A DNA stretch of 64,000 bases from an uncultured Chlorobiaceae bacterium (GTDB lineage Bacteria; Bacteroidota; Chlorobiia; Chlorobiales; Chlorobiaceae). Below are positions 35,526-43,774 of the stretch, one piece after another. The position numbers were made by a program, and so were the translations under genes. How positions within the stretch are numbered: the stretch's first letter is position 1; the number at the start of each line of letters is the position of its first letter. The stretch lies in NCBI GenBank assembly GCA_903994525.1, contig CAJEXW010000008.1, forward strand, positions 27,783 to 91,782. Direction: 5' to 3'. The notes under the pieces were generated by a model, which was given only the letters and a program-made list of their open reading frames with translations, was not told the origin of the DNA and searched no databases.

Positions 35526-37012
35526 GCGCACCAAAGCACAGAGAAGTATTTCCGGCAATGCTTCAACAGGTGGGCAGGGTTGATTTCGCTCTCTTGGCAA
35601 ACACTGAACTTGCCCAGCTTCGAGATGACTTGAAGGCGGCAGAAGCGAGCGGAGACGTTGAGACGGTGAAGGCGATTCAAAAGCAGATCGACCGATGCAA
35701 GCCGACACAAAAGCAAATTATTGTTCTTGGGATTGAGTATTTACTGAACCTTTGCAAAGCCAATAAATGGCAGCTTGCAGCCCAGCACGGGCGTGTTCAT
35801 GTGTACAATGGCGCGTATTGGCAGGCAGTCAATGAAGGCGACCTGAAACAGTTCCTTGGGCAGGCACTTGAGAAAATGGGTGTTCGGTTCGTTGATGCGA
35901 AATACTTCAAATTCCGTGATGACCTGACAAAGCAATTTTACACGAGCGCACATCTTCCAGCCCCGGAGCGTGACAGGGGAACAGTTTGCATAAACCTGAG
36001 AAACGGCACTTTGACCGTTGGCGCGGATGGCGTTCAGCTTCGAGGGTTCAGGCCGGAAGATTTTCTTCGTTATCAGCTTGCCTTCGATTATGACCCGGCA
36101 GCGACAGCCACCACATGGCTTGCCTTCCTTTGCGAAATGTTGCCAGACCCGGAAGCACAGCGGCTTTTATCTGAGGCGTTGGCATTGGCGTTTCTCCCTT
36201 CAAGCGTCCGAAAGCTTGAAAAGGTTCCCGTACTATTTGGGCCGGGCGGAAATGGAAAGAGTGTTGTTGCAGAGGTATTAACGGCGGTTCTTGGCAGGGC
36301 AAACGTTTCAGGGCATAGTCTGAAGTTGTTAACCGGTAGCGAAAATGGACGGGCAGACCTTCAAGACAGGTTAATCAATATCTCTTCAGAGATCGGCGGC
36401 ATTACTGATTCTGATGTTTTCAAGTTGCTTGCCAGTGGGGAGCCGGTTTCAGCGAAAATATTGTATCAGGATGTTTTCACTATGAGCAGTTATGCACGGC
36501 TTATTTGCAATGCGAACAAGCTACCGGCAGAGGTTGAAAACTCTCATGCCTTTTTTCGGCGGTTCCTGATTATTCCGTTCAGCGTGACCATAGACCCAGC
36601 AAAGAAAGACACCAACCTTTCAAAAAAGATCATTGAAACAGAGTTGCCGGGTGTTCTGAATTGGATCCTTGAAGGCTTGGCAAGGCTATTGAAACAGAAT
36701 GATTTTTCACCATGCAGGGCGGCAGATCAAGCGTTGCAGCAGTACCGGCACGAAAGCAACACCGTTTCTTTATGGCTTGAAGATGCCAGTTATCAGGTTT
36801 CAACAACAGGACATGAACAGCCAGCAAAAACGCTCTTCCAAGAATACAGGGATTTTTGCAAAGATGAGGGGTTCAGGGCAGTGAGTAGTAAAACCTTTGC
36901 CCAGCGGATGCAGGCGGCAGGCTTCGAGAAGCACCGGAAAAACGGGGGCGTTTTTTATTTCGCTGTTAAAGTTTTTACAGTCGGTGAGGGGGTGCAAGAT
37001 GAACCATTCTGA
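35522..37012 (+). CDS. phage/plasmid primase-helicase, P4/D5 family
   Basis: The 496-residue product (ATG at 35522, overlapping the previous stop) has the D5 N-terminal domain and a superfamily 3 helicase domain. Walker A FGPGGNGKSVVAEVL is near residues 240-254, with RLINISSEIGG and a sensor-like RLICNANKLP downstream. The C-terminal winged-helix part (FQEYRDFCKDEGFRAVSSKTFAQRM) is also typical of phage P4-like replication proteins. It would open the origin and unwind DNA for a satellite-type element. It overlaps the next primase gene by 14 bases. Confidence 0.88.
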   Translation: MSAPKHREVFPAMLQQVGRVDFALLANTELAQLRDDLKAAEASGDVETVKAIQKQIDRCKPTQKQIIVLGIEYLLNLCKANKWQLAAQHGRVHVYNGAYWQAVNEGDLKQFLGQALEKMGVRFVDAKYFKFRDDLTKQFYTSAHLPAPERDRGTVCINLRNGTLTVGADGVQLRGFRPEDFLRYQLAFDYDPAATATTWLAFLCEMLPDPEAQRLLSEALALAFLPSSVRKLEKVPVLFGPGGNGKSVVAEVLTAVLGRANVSGHSLKLLTGSENGRADLQDRLINISSEIGGITDSDVFKLLASGEPVSAKILYQDVFTMSSYARLICNANKLPAEVENSHAFFRRFLIIPFSVTIDPAKKDTNLSKKIIETELPGVLNWILEGLARLLKQNDFSPCRAADQALQQYRHESNTVSLWLEDASYQVSTTGHEQPAKTLFQEYRDFCKDEGFRAVSSKTFAQRMQAAGFEKHRKNGGVFYFAVKVFTVGEGVQDEPF

Positions 37013-37916
37013 AGACCCCGGCAGCCGGTTGATTTCCGCGTTCAGCAATGCCTTTCAGCAGATACCAGCAGGAACAATGACCGTTGAAACCTTCCTGCAG
37101 GGCGTTCAATGTGGACAATGGCGGCGACAGGTTGAAGCTGTTCGAGCACTGAGAGACCCTGACCAGATCAAGGAAGCAAAGAAACAAGTTCCAGCGGTTG
37201 CACCCAGCGCACTGTTTAACGGCAGGCGCGGCATGGCATACGTTCAACAGCATTCAGGATTCATTAATCTTGACCTTGACAACAAGGAAAACCCAGGCAT
37301 TGCAGAGCCAGAAGCACGGGCGCGCGTTTATGCAGACCAGTTTGTTTTTGCCGGGCATGTCAGCGTTTCAGGGCATGGCTTGAGCCTTTATGTTCAGATC
37401 GAGCCAGCCCAGCATGAAGCGGCATTCTTGCAGCTTGAAGCGTATTTTTTGGCAGCATGGGGCGTTCATATAGACCCATCATGTAAGGACGTTTCCCGCC
37501 TTCGATTCGTGAGTTATGACCCTGCAATATACCGGAACACTGAAGCGCGCCCGTTCAGGATTCGGCGGAAACGTTTCAGCCCAGCCCAGCGACCGGCACG
37601 GCGGCCAGTTGACCGGGCAGCGGTTCAAGATTCGGGCCAGTATTTTGAAGCGATTCTTAGCCAGATATTGGCGGCAGGGCATGACCTTACAGCCGGTTAT
37701 GATGAATGGCTGAAGATCGGCTTTGCCATTGCTTCAGAGTATGGGGAGGCAGGGCGGCAATACTTCCATGAGATCAGCCAGTTTTACCCCGGATATAAAC
37801 CGACAGAAGCAGACCGGCAGTATTGCCGTTGCCTTCAGGCCGGGCGAACAGGCGTTACAATCAGTTCATTTTTCTACATGGCGAAGCAGGCAGGCTTCAC
37901 GTTCAAGCAGCCATAA
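36999..37916 (+). CDS. BT4734-like/PriCT-2 primase-associated protein
   Basis: The 305-residue product starts in the tail of the helicase gene. Its N-terminal half (HSGFINLDLDNKENPG, SVSGHGLSLYVQI, DPSCKDVSRLRFVSYDP) matches the VirE/BT4734 N-terminal primase-like domain with its conserved acidic residues. The C-terminal part (YDEWLKIGFAIASEYGEAGR) is a PriCT-2 domain. With the D5-type helicase it forms a complete initiation module. Order reversed from elements in which primase precedes helicase. Confidence 0.82.
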   Translation: MNHSEDPGSRLISAFSNAFQQIPAGTMTVETFLQGVQCGQWRRQVEAVRALRDPDQIKEAKKQVPAVAPSALFNGRRGMAYVQQHSGFINLDLDNKENPGIAEPEARARVYADQFVFAGHVSVSGHGLSLYVQIEPAQHEAAFLQLEAYFLAAWGVHIDPSCKDVSRLRFVSYDPAIYRNTEARPFRIRRKRFSPAQRPARRPVDRAAVQDSGQYFEAILSQILAAGHDLTAGYDEWLKIGFAIASEYGEAGRQYFHEISQFYPGYKPTEADRQYCRCLQAGRTGVTISSFFYMAKQAGFTFKQP

Positions 37917-38046
37917 ACCATTGGGATGATGAAAGAGAGTTTACACCGGCAGTAGGTTGTTCATGAGAGGGCGATTGCGAGCGTTTTTTGTAAAACCAAA
38001 GGGCTGAAGAGTATTGTAATCATTGATGAAACGAAGGGGAACCATT

Positions 38047-38742
38047 ATGAGAAAAAAGAGTGAACCAACGAAGGTGGAAGAGATAAAAGACCCTGCTAAA
38101 CTTAATCTTCAGAAGGATGTAGACGACAAGCGCACCAACGTTGAATTTATAGCTGATGCGCTTCTGGAGGGTGGCAGTATATCCAATTCATGTGTGATTC
38201 AATCCTTTCATTTGAATGGCAATGACCTTGATTTGGATGCCTGTATAAGGACATTGAAGGTGACGGCGAAGAAGGTAAACGACGGCGATAATGCAGACCT
38301 TGAGGGGATGCTTTCAGCGCAGGCGATGGCGTTGAACTCTGTTTTTACCAGCTTGGCAACGAGAGCGAATAACGCTAATCTCATGCCTCACATGGAAACT
38401 TTCATGAGGTTTGCGTTGAAGGCACAGCATCAGTGCAGGGCCACTATTGATACCCTTGCACAGATCAGGAACCCAAGGCAGACCGTTATCACGAAGCAAG
38501 CCAATATCAGCAACGGGCAGCAACAAGTGAACAACACGCTTCATCAAGGGATTGAACAACAGTTTTCAAGTTTGAAAAATTCAGAAACCGAGCAAAACAA
38601 ACTATTTGCCCATGAAGAAGAGAGGTCGTACATGGACACCAGAACAGAGAGCCAGACAAGCGGAGATTATCCGGCAATGGCAGCCTTGGGCAATGTCAAC
38701 AGGGCCGACAACAGACGAAGGGAAAGCCAAAGTAGCGCGTAA
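38047..38742 (+). CDS. hypothetical protein, phage-associated
   Basis: The 231-residue product starts at the ATG at 38047, which follows an AAGGGGAACC ribosome binding site. A central helical part (AQAMALNSVFTSLATRA, METFMRFALKAQHQCRATID) and QANISNGQQQVNN are features I recall from proteins of unknown function next to short RGRTWTPEQ-type proteins, as here. The C-terminal end overlaps the next gene by 131 bases in a different frame. No catalytic motif is visible. Confidence 0.7.
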   Translation: MRKKSEPTKVEEIKDPAKLNLQKDVDDKRTNVEFIADALLEGGSISNSCVIQSFHLNGNDLDLDACIRTLKVTAKKVNDGDNADLEGMLSAQAMALNSVFTSLATRANNANLMPHMETFMRFALKAQHQCRATIDTLAQIRNPRQTVITKQANISNGQQQVNNTLHQGIEQQFSSLKNSETEQNKLFAHEEERSYMDTRTESQTSGDYPAMAALGNVNRADNRRRESQSSA

Positions 38743-38842
38743 TGCGTACAGTGGCGGGTATTGGCGAAAGTTGAGGGATTCGGAGAAGCTATTGAACCAA
38801 CTTTTGAGAGAACAACGGGAATATCTTCAGGAACTGATATAG
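38612..38842 (+). CDS. short basic protein paired with the preceding gene
   Basis: The 76-residue product (KKRGRTWTPEQRARQAEIIR, then STGPTTDEGKAKVARNAYSG) is basic and probably DNA- or RNA-binding. It overlaps the 3' end of the preceding gene in another frame. The same order occurs in proteobacterial prophages by my recollection, where the pair has no assigned function. Confidence 0.65.
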   Translation: MKKRGRTWTPEQRARQAEIIRQWQPWAMSTGPTTDEGKAKVARNAYSGGYWRKLRDSEKLLNQLLREQREYLQELI

Positions 38843-38903
38843 CAATGAACAGGGAATTGACTGCGTTTCAGTTTCATCGGATTATTTGTTTTATGGTTGT
38901 TGG

Positions 38904-39137
38904 TTATTTCGGTGGGTAAGGCGGTGCTGTCGGGGCCTCTACCGGAGGTTCAGTCCCTCGATAAGCAGGAGTCACTTTCTCTTCATAACCGTTATCTATA
39001 CACCAAATATCCTCAGTAAATCGATCTATCTTATATAAATATCCGCCAGCTGATTGATACTTGTACCTCATGCCGCATCCTGATAATGACGATAATATCG
39101 ATATTGTTGCGAGTAGGATTTTTAACCGTATAGCCAT
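38904..39137 (-). CDS. small putative lipoprotein
   Basis: The 77-residue product has a signal peptide with lipobox (LKILLATISILSSLSGC), so the mature protein would be a lipid-anchored chain of about 56 residues. A proline-rich tail ends PPVEAPTAPPYPPK. No family recognised. It is opposite in strand to its neighbours and could be a lysis- or surface-exclusion-type cargo gene; that is a guess. Confidence 0.55.
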   Translation of the reverse strand: MAIRLKILLATISILSSLSGCGMRYKYQSAGGYLYKIDRFTEDIWCIDNGYEEKVTPAYRGTEPPVEAPTAPPYPPK

Positions 39138-39345
39138 CTTTTCACTCCATTAGTTAACTGAATCAAAGATTACAAAAAATCAACGCTGGAGTTGCGAATA
39201 TAACTATCTTTTTCCTCACTTTTCTATAATCTTCCCCACCCGCAAAGTCAACCACGATACGCCAACAATCCGCATTGTACAGATTGCGTAATCCTGCGTA
39301 TTTTTTGTATTATCCTGTCAGTTTTATCAATCAAACAGGAGGATT

Positions 39346-39603
39346 ATGAGTGTATTAAAAGGCCATATGTGCCTCCCATCAAAGAATGTCGACTCCGTTT
39401 CAATTTATTCAGGATGGTCATGGCCTTGCTTGTTCATGGGAAGCTTCTGGTTTGCTGCGAAAGGCATGTATGGGTGGTTTGTTCTATCTTTTTTTTTAAA
39501 AATCAGTACTCTTGGTGCGTCGTGGTTGATTATACCGGCATTAGCTAATTCTTTATATGAAAATTTTTTGCGCCGGAAAGGATTTATTGACATAGGGTCT
39601 TGA
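39346..39603 (+). CDS. small membrane protein
   Basis: The 85-residue product has two hydrophobic segments (about residues 25-45 and 48-68). A strong AGGAGGATT ribosome binding site precedes the ATG. A C-terminal ENFLRRKGFIDIGS is cytoplasmic in style. It resembles the short DUF2628-type membrane proteins. Terminated by a hairpin 25 bases downstream. Confidence 0.65.
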   Translation: MSVLKGHMCLPSKNVDSVSIYSGWSWPCLFMGSFWFAAKGMYGWFVLSFFLKISTLGASWLIIPALANSLYENFLRRKGFIDIGS

Positions 39604-39628
39604 CCTGATTCCGTTATGACTATTTTCT

Positions 39629-39659
39629 AAAAGCCCCGGTACAACACCGGAGCTTTTTC
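39629..39659 (+). terminator. rho-independent terminator
   Basis: Stem AAAAGCCCCGGT / ACCGGAGCTTTTT with one mismatch and a T-run follows the small membrane protein gene. Confidence 0.8.
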
Positions 39660-40551
39660 TTTTCAGTCATCTCTCCATGATCTTCTTCACCAACACTATT
39701 GCTTGTCGCCAATCTCCCAGCTCCTTTCTTCCATCACAGTGATTCCGATTTTGCGCCGGTTGATACCTCACTCTCTGAAAATTTGAAACCATGATGCACC
39801 GGTGAGCAGGAAAATGAAATATAAGAACGATACAAAGAGACTAAGTTACTTCATTCTTTTTCATTTCATGACAAAGCTATTTTAACGCTCTATAACAGCA
39901 CTATTCCAGTTCATCGACAGAATCACGGATTCAAGGCAGAAGCCTTTTATTGGTTATAGTTGATGCTTTTTTCCCATATAATTTAATGACTGGAAGCGTC
40001 ATGTTTCATGCCCTGAAATCATTTCAATTTATTATTGATATTGAGCGGATGAACAAACTACCTCATGATAGTTTTTCATGTGGAAACGATGAGGCAGGCA
40101 GGGGGGATATCCAGCGTTAAGACACGTCTGCACTGGATGATGAAAATGCTATCATGCAGTTCATCTTTTTTGATGGGTAAGCGCAAGATGGCGCACTCCC
40201 TCCCGAGGGTGGGCAGGTTTTTGGATAAACAACAAAATAACGATTCGCTATTATTTCAGGATTAAATATTACTTTTGATAGCCGTTTTAAGGCCATATAA
40301 CCAGCAATAACGATTCAGCAATACAAACTACCGTTTCCGGTTAAAATCCTTTTATAGATACGATTTAAGGATATTCTATTGATATGAAGCGGAAGCGGTA
40401 AGCGTCCTGTTTGTCTATGATTATTGAGATTATTGAGCATCCTATTCCGATTAAAAATTAATTAATAGATAGTGGTTATTCGAGTTAAAACACTATTTGC
40501 CAGCGGCACGGTTGCCAGCGGTGACGGCGCAAAATTGCGCTCTCACGCAGG
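39660..40551. other. gene-poor stretch with degenerate repeats
   Basis: About 890 bases with no open frame I can support. Near 40060-40200 is a poor third copy of the repeat seen at 40471 and 41911 (GTTTTTCATG..GGAAACGATGAG, then GCGCAAGATGGCGCACTC). Confidence 0.4.
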
Positions 40552-40555
40552 TCAG
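40471..40555 (+). repeat. dispersed 85-bp repeat, copy 1
   Basis: About 85 bases with CCAGCGGCACGGTTGCCAGC followed by a GCGCAAAATTGCGC palindrome. The copy at 41911-41997 is roughly 80 percent identical by eye. Confidence 0.7.
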
Positions 40556-40875
40556 TTGGTGGGTGATGGGAACCGCTTTATGGCGATCATGTAGCCAATT
40601 CCGTAGAATATGGGGATAGTGCACAACCCGATACAAAGCCACTCATAGATCACTTGTCCAAAATTGGATGTTGACGCGACAGGAAGGTTGAATAGGTGTA
40701 GTATCGGAGAACCAAAATTAATGGAGCAGATGACAACGGGCCAAAGAGAAAACTTCTGAGCAAACGATACTCTATTTTTTGGCTCCCATTTATTCATTCC
40801 GAACTTGATAATGATGATAGGAATAAGAATAGGAAACAGGGGTGAAAGACCTCGGATAATTCTAAGCTCATCCAT
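40552..40875 (-). CDS. small membrane protein
   Basis: The 107-residue product has about three hydrophobic segments (SPLFPILIPIIIIKFG, FSLWPVVICSINFG, LCIGLCTIPIFYGIGYMIA). No family is recognised, and no signal peptide is apparent. It lies alone on the minus strand inside the integrated region, and its 3' end touches the dispersed repeat. Confidence 0.6.
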   Translation of the reverse strand: MDELRIIRGLSPLFPILIPIIIIKFGMNKWEPKNRVSFAQKFSLWPVVICSINFGSPILHLFNLPVASTSNFGQVIYEWLCIGLCTIPIFYGIGYMIAIKRFPSPTN

Positions 40876-41210
40876 AATGACACTCCCGTTACTGTTTCAA
40901 TGATACCAGTGTAAATATAGTGGCAAAAAACAAATAGCCATAAATATTGATACGCAATATTACGTTTTTATGCAGATCGGGCGGATGGTTGAGTTTTCAC
41001 CCTTGAGATAGATCGGCATTTACCATCAATGCGAAGGTTTTGTACGTACAGAAACTTGTAAATAAAAGAACTGTAAAGGTTTACTTTTCTACTAAATACG
41101 CGCACAAGAGAGAAATAGGTTATTGGTAATGATGAAAAATACGCCGAGCGTTTGCGACTCTGCCGTTATTGCGTACCTTCCTAAGCATTATCAACCATAA
41201 CGGGGGAAAA
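40876..41210. other. non-coding stretch upstream of the PemK/MazF-like gene
   Basis: AT-rich sequence without a supported open frame; it probably holds the promoter of the toxin-like gene. No antitoxin gene is visible here. Confidence 0.4.
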
Positions 41211-41612
41211 GTGATAAAATATCATCCAGAGCAAGGAACCATTGTAATTTGTGAATTTTCTGGTTTTCTTGCTCCTGAAATGGTAAAAAAAAGACCATCA
41301 ATAGTTGTTTCTCCAAGGTTTCGGGAACGACCTGGGCTCTGTACCATCGTCCCATGTAGTACAACGGAACCGAAAGTTATTCAGCCCTACCATTATCTAC
41401 TCAAGATTAACCCACAATTACCAGAACCATTCTCAACACAAGAGTGCTGGGTAAAATGTGATATGGTTTATACCGTATCTTTTGTAAGACTTTCTATCCC
41501 GCATAACGGAAAGGATGAATATGGGAAGCGTATATATGACTGTCGTGTGCTTGATTCTCAGGATTTGAGCAATGTTCAAGAATGCGTACTCTATGGCCTC
41601 GGTTTAAAATAA
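41211..41612 (+). CDS. PemK/MazF-family toxin-like protein
   Basis: The product (133 residues from GTG at 41211) begins IKYHPEQGTIVICEFSGF and contains KKRPSIVVSPRFRERPGLCTIVPCSTTEP and WVKCDMVYTVSF, typical of a PemK/MazF-like branch found singly in prophages. MazF proteins are mRNA interferases. A GGGGG ribosome binding site precedes the GTG; the earlier in-frame start at 41169 lacks one. No antitoxin gene is seen next to it, so either the toxin is solitary or it has another role. Confidence 0.75.
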   Translation: MIKYHPEQGTIVICEFSGFLAPEMVKKRPSIVVSPRFRERPGLCTIVPCSTTEPKVIQPYHYLLKINPQLPEPFSTQECWVKCDMVYTVSFVRLSIPHNGKDEYGKRIYDCRVLDSQDLSNVQECVLYGLGLK

Positions 41613-41731
41613 TTGACAAACCATAAAAAAAGTTTAAATTATAATTGTCCCCGCTCTGCGACGGCATCGGGCAGAAGTCCACATGGGTGGCCACTATACA
41701 GCGAGATTGCAATCCTGTATAGCGTCAAATC

Positions 41732-41762
41732 AAGGCTCCGCATTTATGTGTGGAGCCTTTTG
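41732..41762 (+). terminator. rho-independent terminator
   Basis: Stem AAGGCTCC / GGAGCCTT with a 12-base loop and a T-run. It is about 120 bases after the PemK-like gene. Confidence 0.75.
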
Positions 41763-41910
41763 CTTTTCTGCTATTTCCCTGCCAGCTGGAATATTTCACT
41801 ATATAGCTTAGCTTTGATGCGGTTTTGACGCGGCTTTGCGCCTCAAGGTAAAAAGGCTTGATAATAGTCTCAATTCTCTATTGAGATTGACCTTGAAACC
41901 AATAACAGGA

Positions 41911-41997
41911 TGACAGTTTTTCGAGCTGAAACGCTATCTACCAGCGGTACGGTTGCCAGTGGTGACGGTGCAAAAAGGTGCACTCATGCAGATCAAG
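41911..41997 (+). repeat. dispersed 85-bp repeat, copy 2
   Basis: Matches the copy at 40471-40555 (CCAGCGGTACGGTTGCCAGT, then GGTGCAAAAAGGTGCAC). Same orientation. The rest of 41763-42396 holds no supported gene apart from the inverted repeat copy. Confidence 0.7.
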
Positions 41998-42093
41998 CGG
42001 ACAGAGTAATAATAAAGCCTTCAGGACAATGCTGGTGGATGGCTGGATTTTCAGCCTTCAGGCAGGTCAGACAGAGCCGGGCAGAGTTGCTAC

Positions 42094-42141
42094 CGTGTAG
42101 GGTGTGCAGGATATGCACCTCTAAAACAGAAACAAATATTT
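42094..42141 (-). repeat. right copy of the 48-bp inverted repeat
   Basis: Reverse complement of 33916-33963 with two mismatches (46 of 48). It lies about 250 bases before the GC-rich operon and may mark an end of the integrated element. Confidence 0.9.
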
Positions 42142-42396
42142 TGCACTTTGAAGCCGGTACATTTATTTATCTTCTGTAACTTTTCTACATATTTCTCAAG
42201 CTTGCAAAAAGGCCAAAAAAGGGAAATATTGAGCGATTGGCGAAGTTTCGGTAAATTTTTAACTGCTTTTGATACTCCTTATTCCTCCTATATTATTTAG
42301 GTATAGATAGATACAGGTCTCTTCCAAAAATATATATACGAAACAGTGATATATGTATACTCCTGTGAATCGATCATTCATTGATGCCGGAACCTG

Positions 42397-43752
42397 ATGC
42401 AAGCTGAAAAACACCTTTTTGCCACAACCCCCCTCCTCGGCAGCATCCTCAGGAAGAGGGCGGTGGAGCGCCTTTTTTCGAGCAACAGCCGTGAAGCCGC
42501 AGTTTCGCTGGCGGGCGCGGTAGAAGAGAGGCATCCAGAAGCCGATGCGATATTGCGGCGTCTTCTGCTGTTGCAGCACAGCAGCCAGCCTGTCATGCAC
42601 AGCGCACTGTGGAACTACTGGAAAGCATCCCGCTTTGAAGAGCTGCTGAAGAGGATGCACGCCTCTGCAACGCTTCAGCCGGATCTGCTGCAGGCGCTTG
42701 AGGCCATGCCGGAAAATGACTGGGGCAACGGTCTGCTCTTCATGCTCTGGAGTCTCCTTGACCGGGACGACATCGCCGAAAAGATTGACGTGAAAGGTCG
42801 CCATGCGCCTGCTCTTGAAATGGATGCCCTTTTCGGGCTTGTGCGAGGCAATCCTGGGCGCTACCTCGATCTTGAAGATCCCGATTACTCTATCTTTGAA
42901 AAAGCGTGGCTTGCCGCGTCCGGTGCCCAGAGGCAGCGTATCAGCACAACAGTCCTGAAAAGTCAGGATCCCCGGCTTGTCGCGGCTTACGATCATGCCG
43001 TCAAGGAGGGGCATGACCCGCAACTGGTCATCAAGGCGCTTAAACTCTGCGGAGATCACGATGCGCTGCTCGACCGGCTGCATGGTTTGCCCTTTACCTG
43101 TGCGCTCGAGGTTATCGCTTTCTGGGAAGAGGGAGGCGGAAGGCCGAAAAGTTTCTCAAAAAAAGCCGTTGTCGAGGCTGCTGTCGCTCTCTATCGTGAA
43201 CTGGCCGAACTTCTTCCGCAGTCCCGACCGTCCGCTCCGCCCGGCACCAGAGATATTTTCTCTTTCTGGACGCAGCGGCATCGATCTGACGAACTGCTGC
43301 AGCAGGATCTCTCAAGCCCGGACCCTTTCAGACAGGCTGGTGCGCTGTTTTCAGCGGCGCAGCGGGGGCTGGTTCCCCGCAACAGGATGCAGGAGATCTC
43401 CCTGAACGGTACGTGGTCTGAAAAACTCGCGCTGCAGTACCTGTTTACTGTGCCGGACGCAAGCTCCCGGCAGGAGCACGTCTGCTGGCTCCAGCCACAG
43501 GAGAATATTGTGGCCGCCATACTGACGACACGTTTGCCCGGTTCGCTTGAAGAGAGCAGTCTGTTGGACGAGAGAGTTCATGCTGGTGCCGGAGCGCCTG
43601 ATCAGTCGGCACAGCTCCAGCGTAAACTCCTGCACTTGCTCAGACTCCTGCAGGGCTACTTCCTTCGCGGTCTGATCACCGTTGACAGTAATGACGACGC
43701 AACAGAAAAAAATGCCGTGGAGACCGAAGAGTTGACGGATGTGGATTGGTAA
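42397..43752 (+). CDS. unknown 451-residue protein, first gene of the Hsp70/AAA/SUMF1 operon
   Basis: The product is rich in leucine and alanine helices, with pairs such as LLQALEAMPENDWGNGLLFML and DPQLVIKALKLCGDHDALLD that suggest an alpha-solenoid (HEAT-like) scaffold. No catalytic motif or membrane segment. It is followed 22 bases later by an Hsp70-like gene, and base composition is clearly more GC-rich than in flanking DNA. I do not recognise a family. By position it may be an adaptor or substrate-recognition subunit for the ATPases behind it; this is inference. Confidence 0.75.
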   Translation: MQAEKHLFATTPLLGSILRKRAVERLFSSNSREAAVSLAGAVEERHPEADAILRRLLLLQHSSQPVMHSALWNYWKASRFEELLKRMHASATLQPDLLQALEAMPENDWGNGLLFMLWSLLDRDDIAEKIDVKGRHAPALEMDALFGLVRGNPGRYLDLEDPDYSIFEKAWLAASGAQRQRISTTVLKSQDPRLVAAYDHAVKEGHDPQLVIKALKLCGDHDALLDRLHGLPFTCALEVIAFWEEGGGRPKSFSKKAVVEAAVALYRELAELLPQSRPSAPPGTRDIFSFWTQRHRSDELLQQDLSSPDPFRQAGALFSAAQRGLVPRNRMQEISLNGTWSEKLALQYLFTVPDASSRQEHVCWLQPQENIVAAILTTRLPGSLEESSLLDERVHAGAGAPDQSAQLQRKLLHLLRLLQGYFLRGLITVDSNDDATEKNAVETEELTDVDW

Positions 43753-43774
43753 ATCAGGATAACTGTTTGAGTAC

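Noticed and set aside
39900..40500. Possible CRISPR array in the repeat-bearing region
   Set aside because: Repeats are few, long, unevenly spaced and degenerate; no cas genes.
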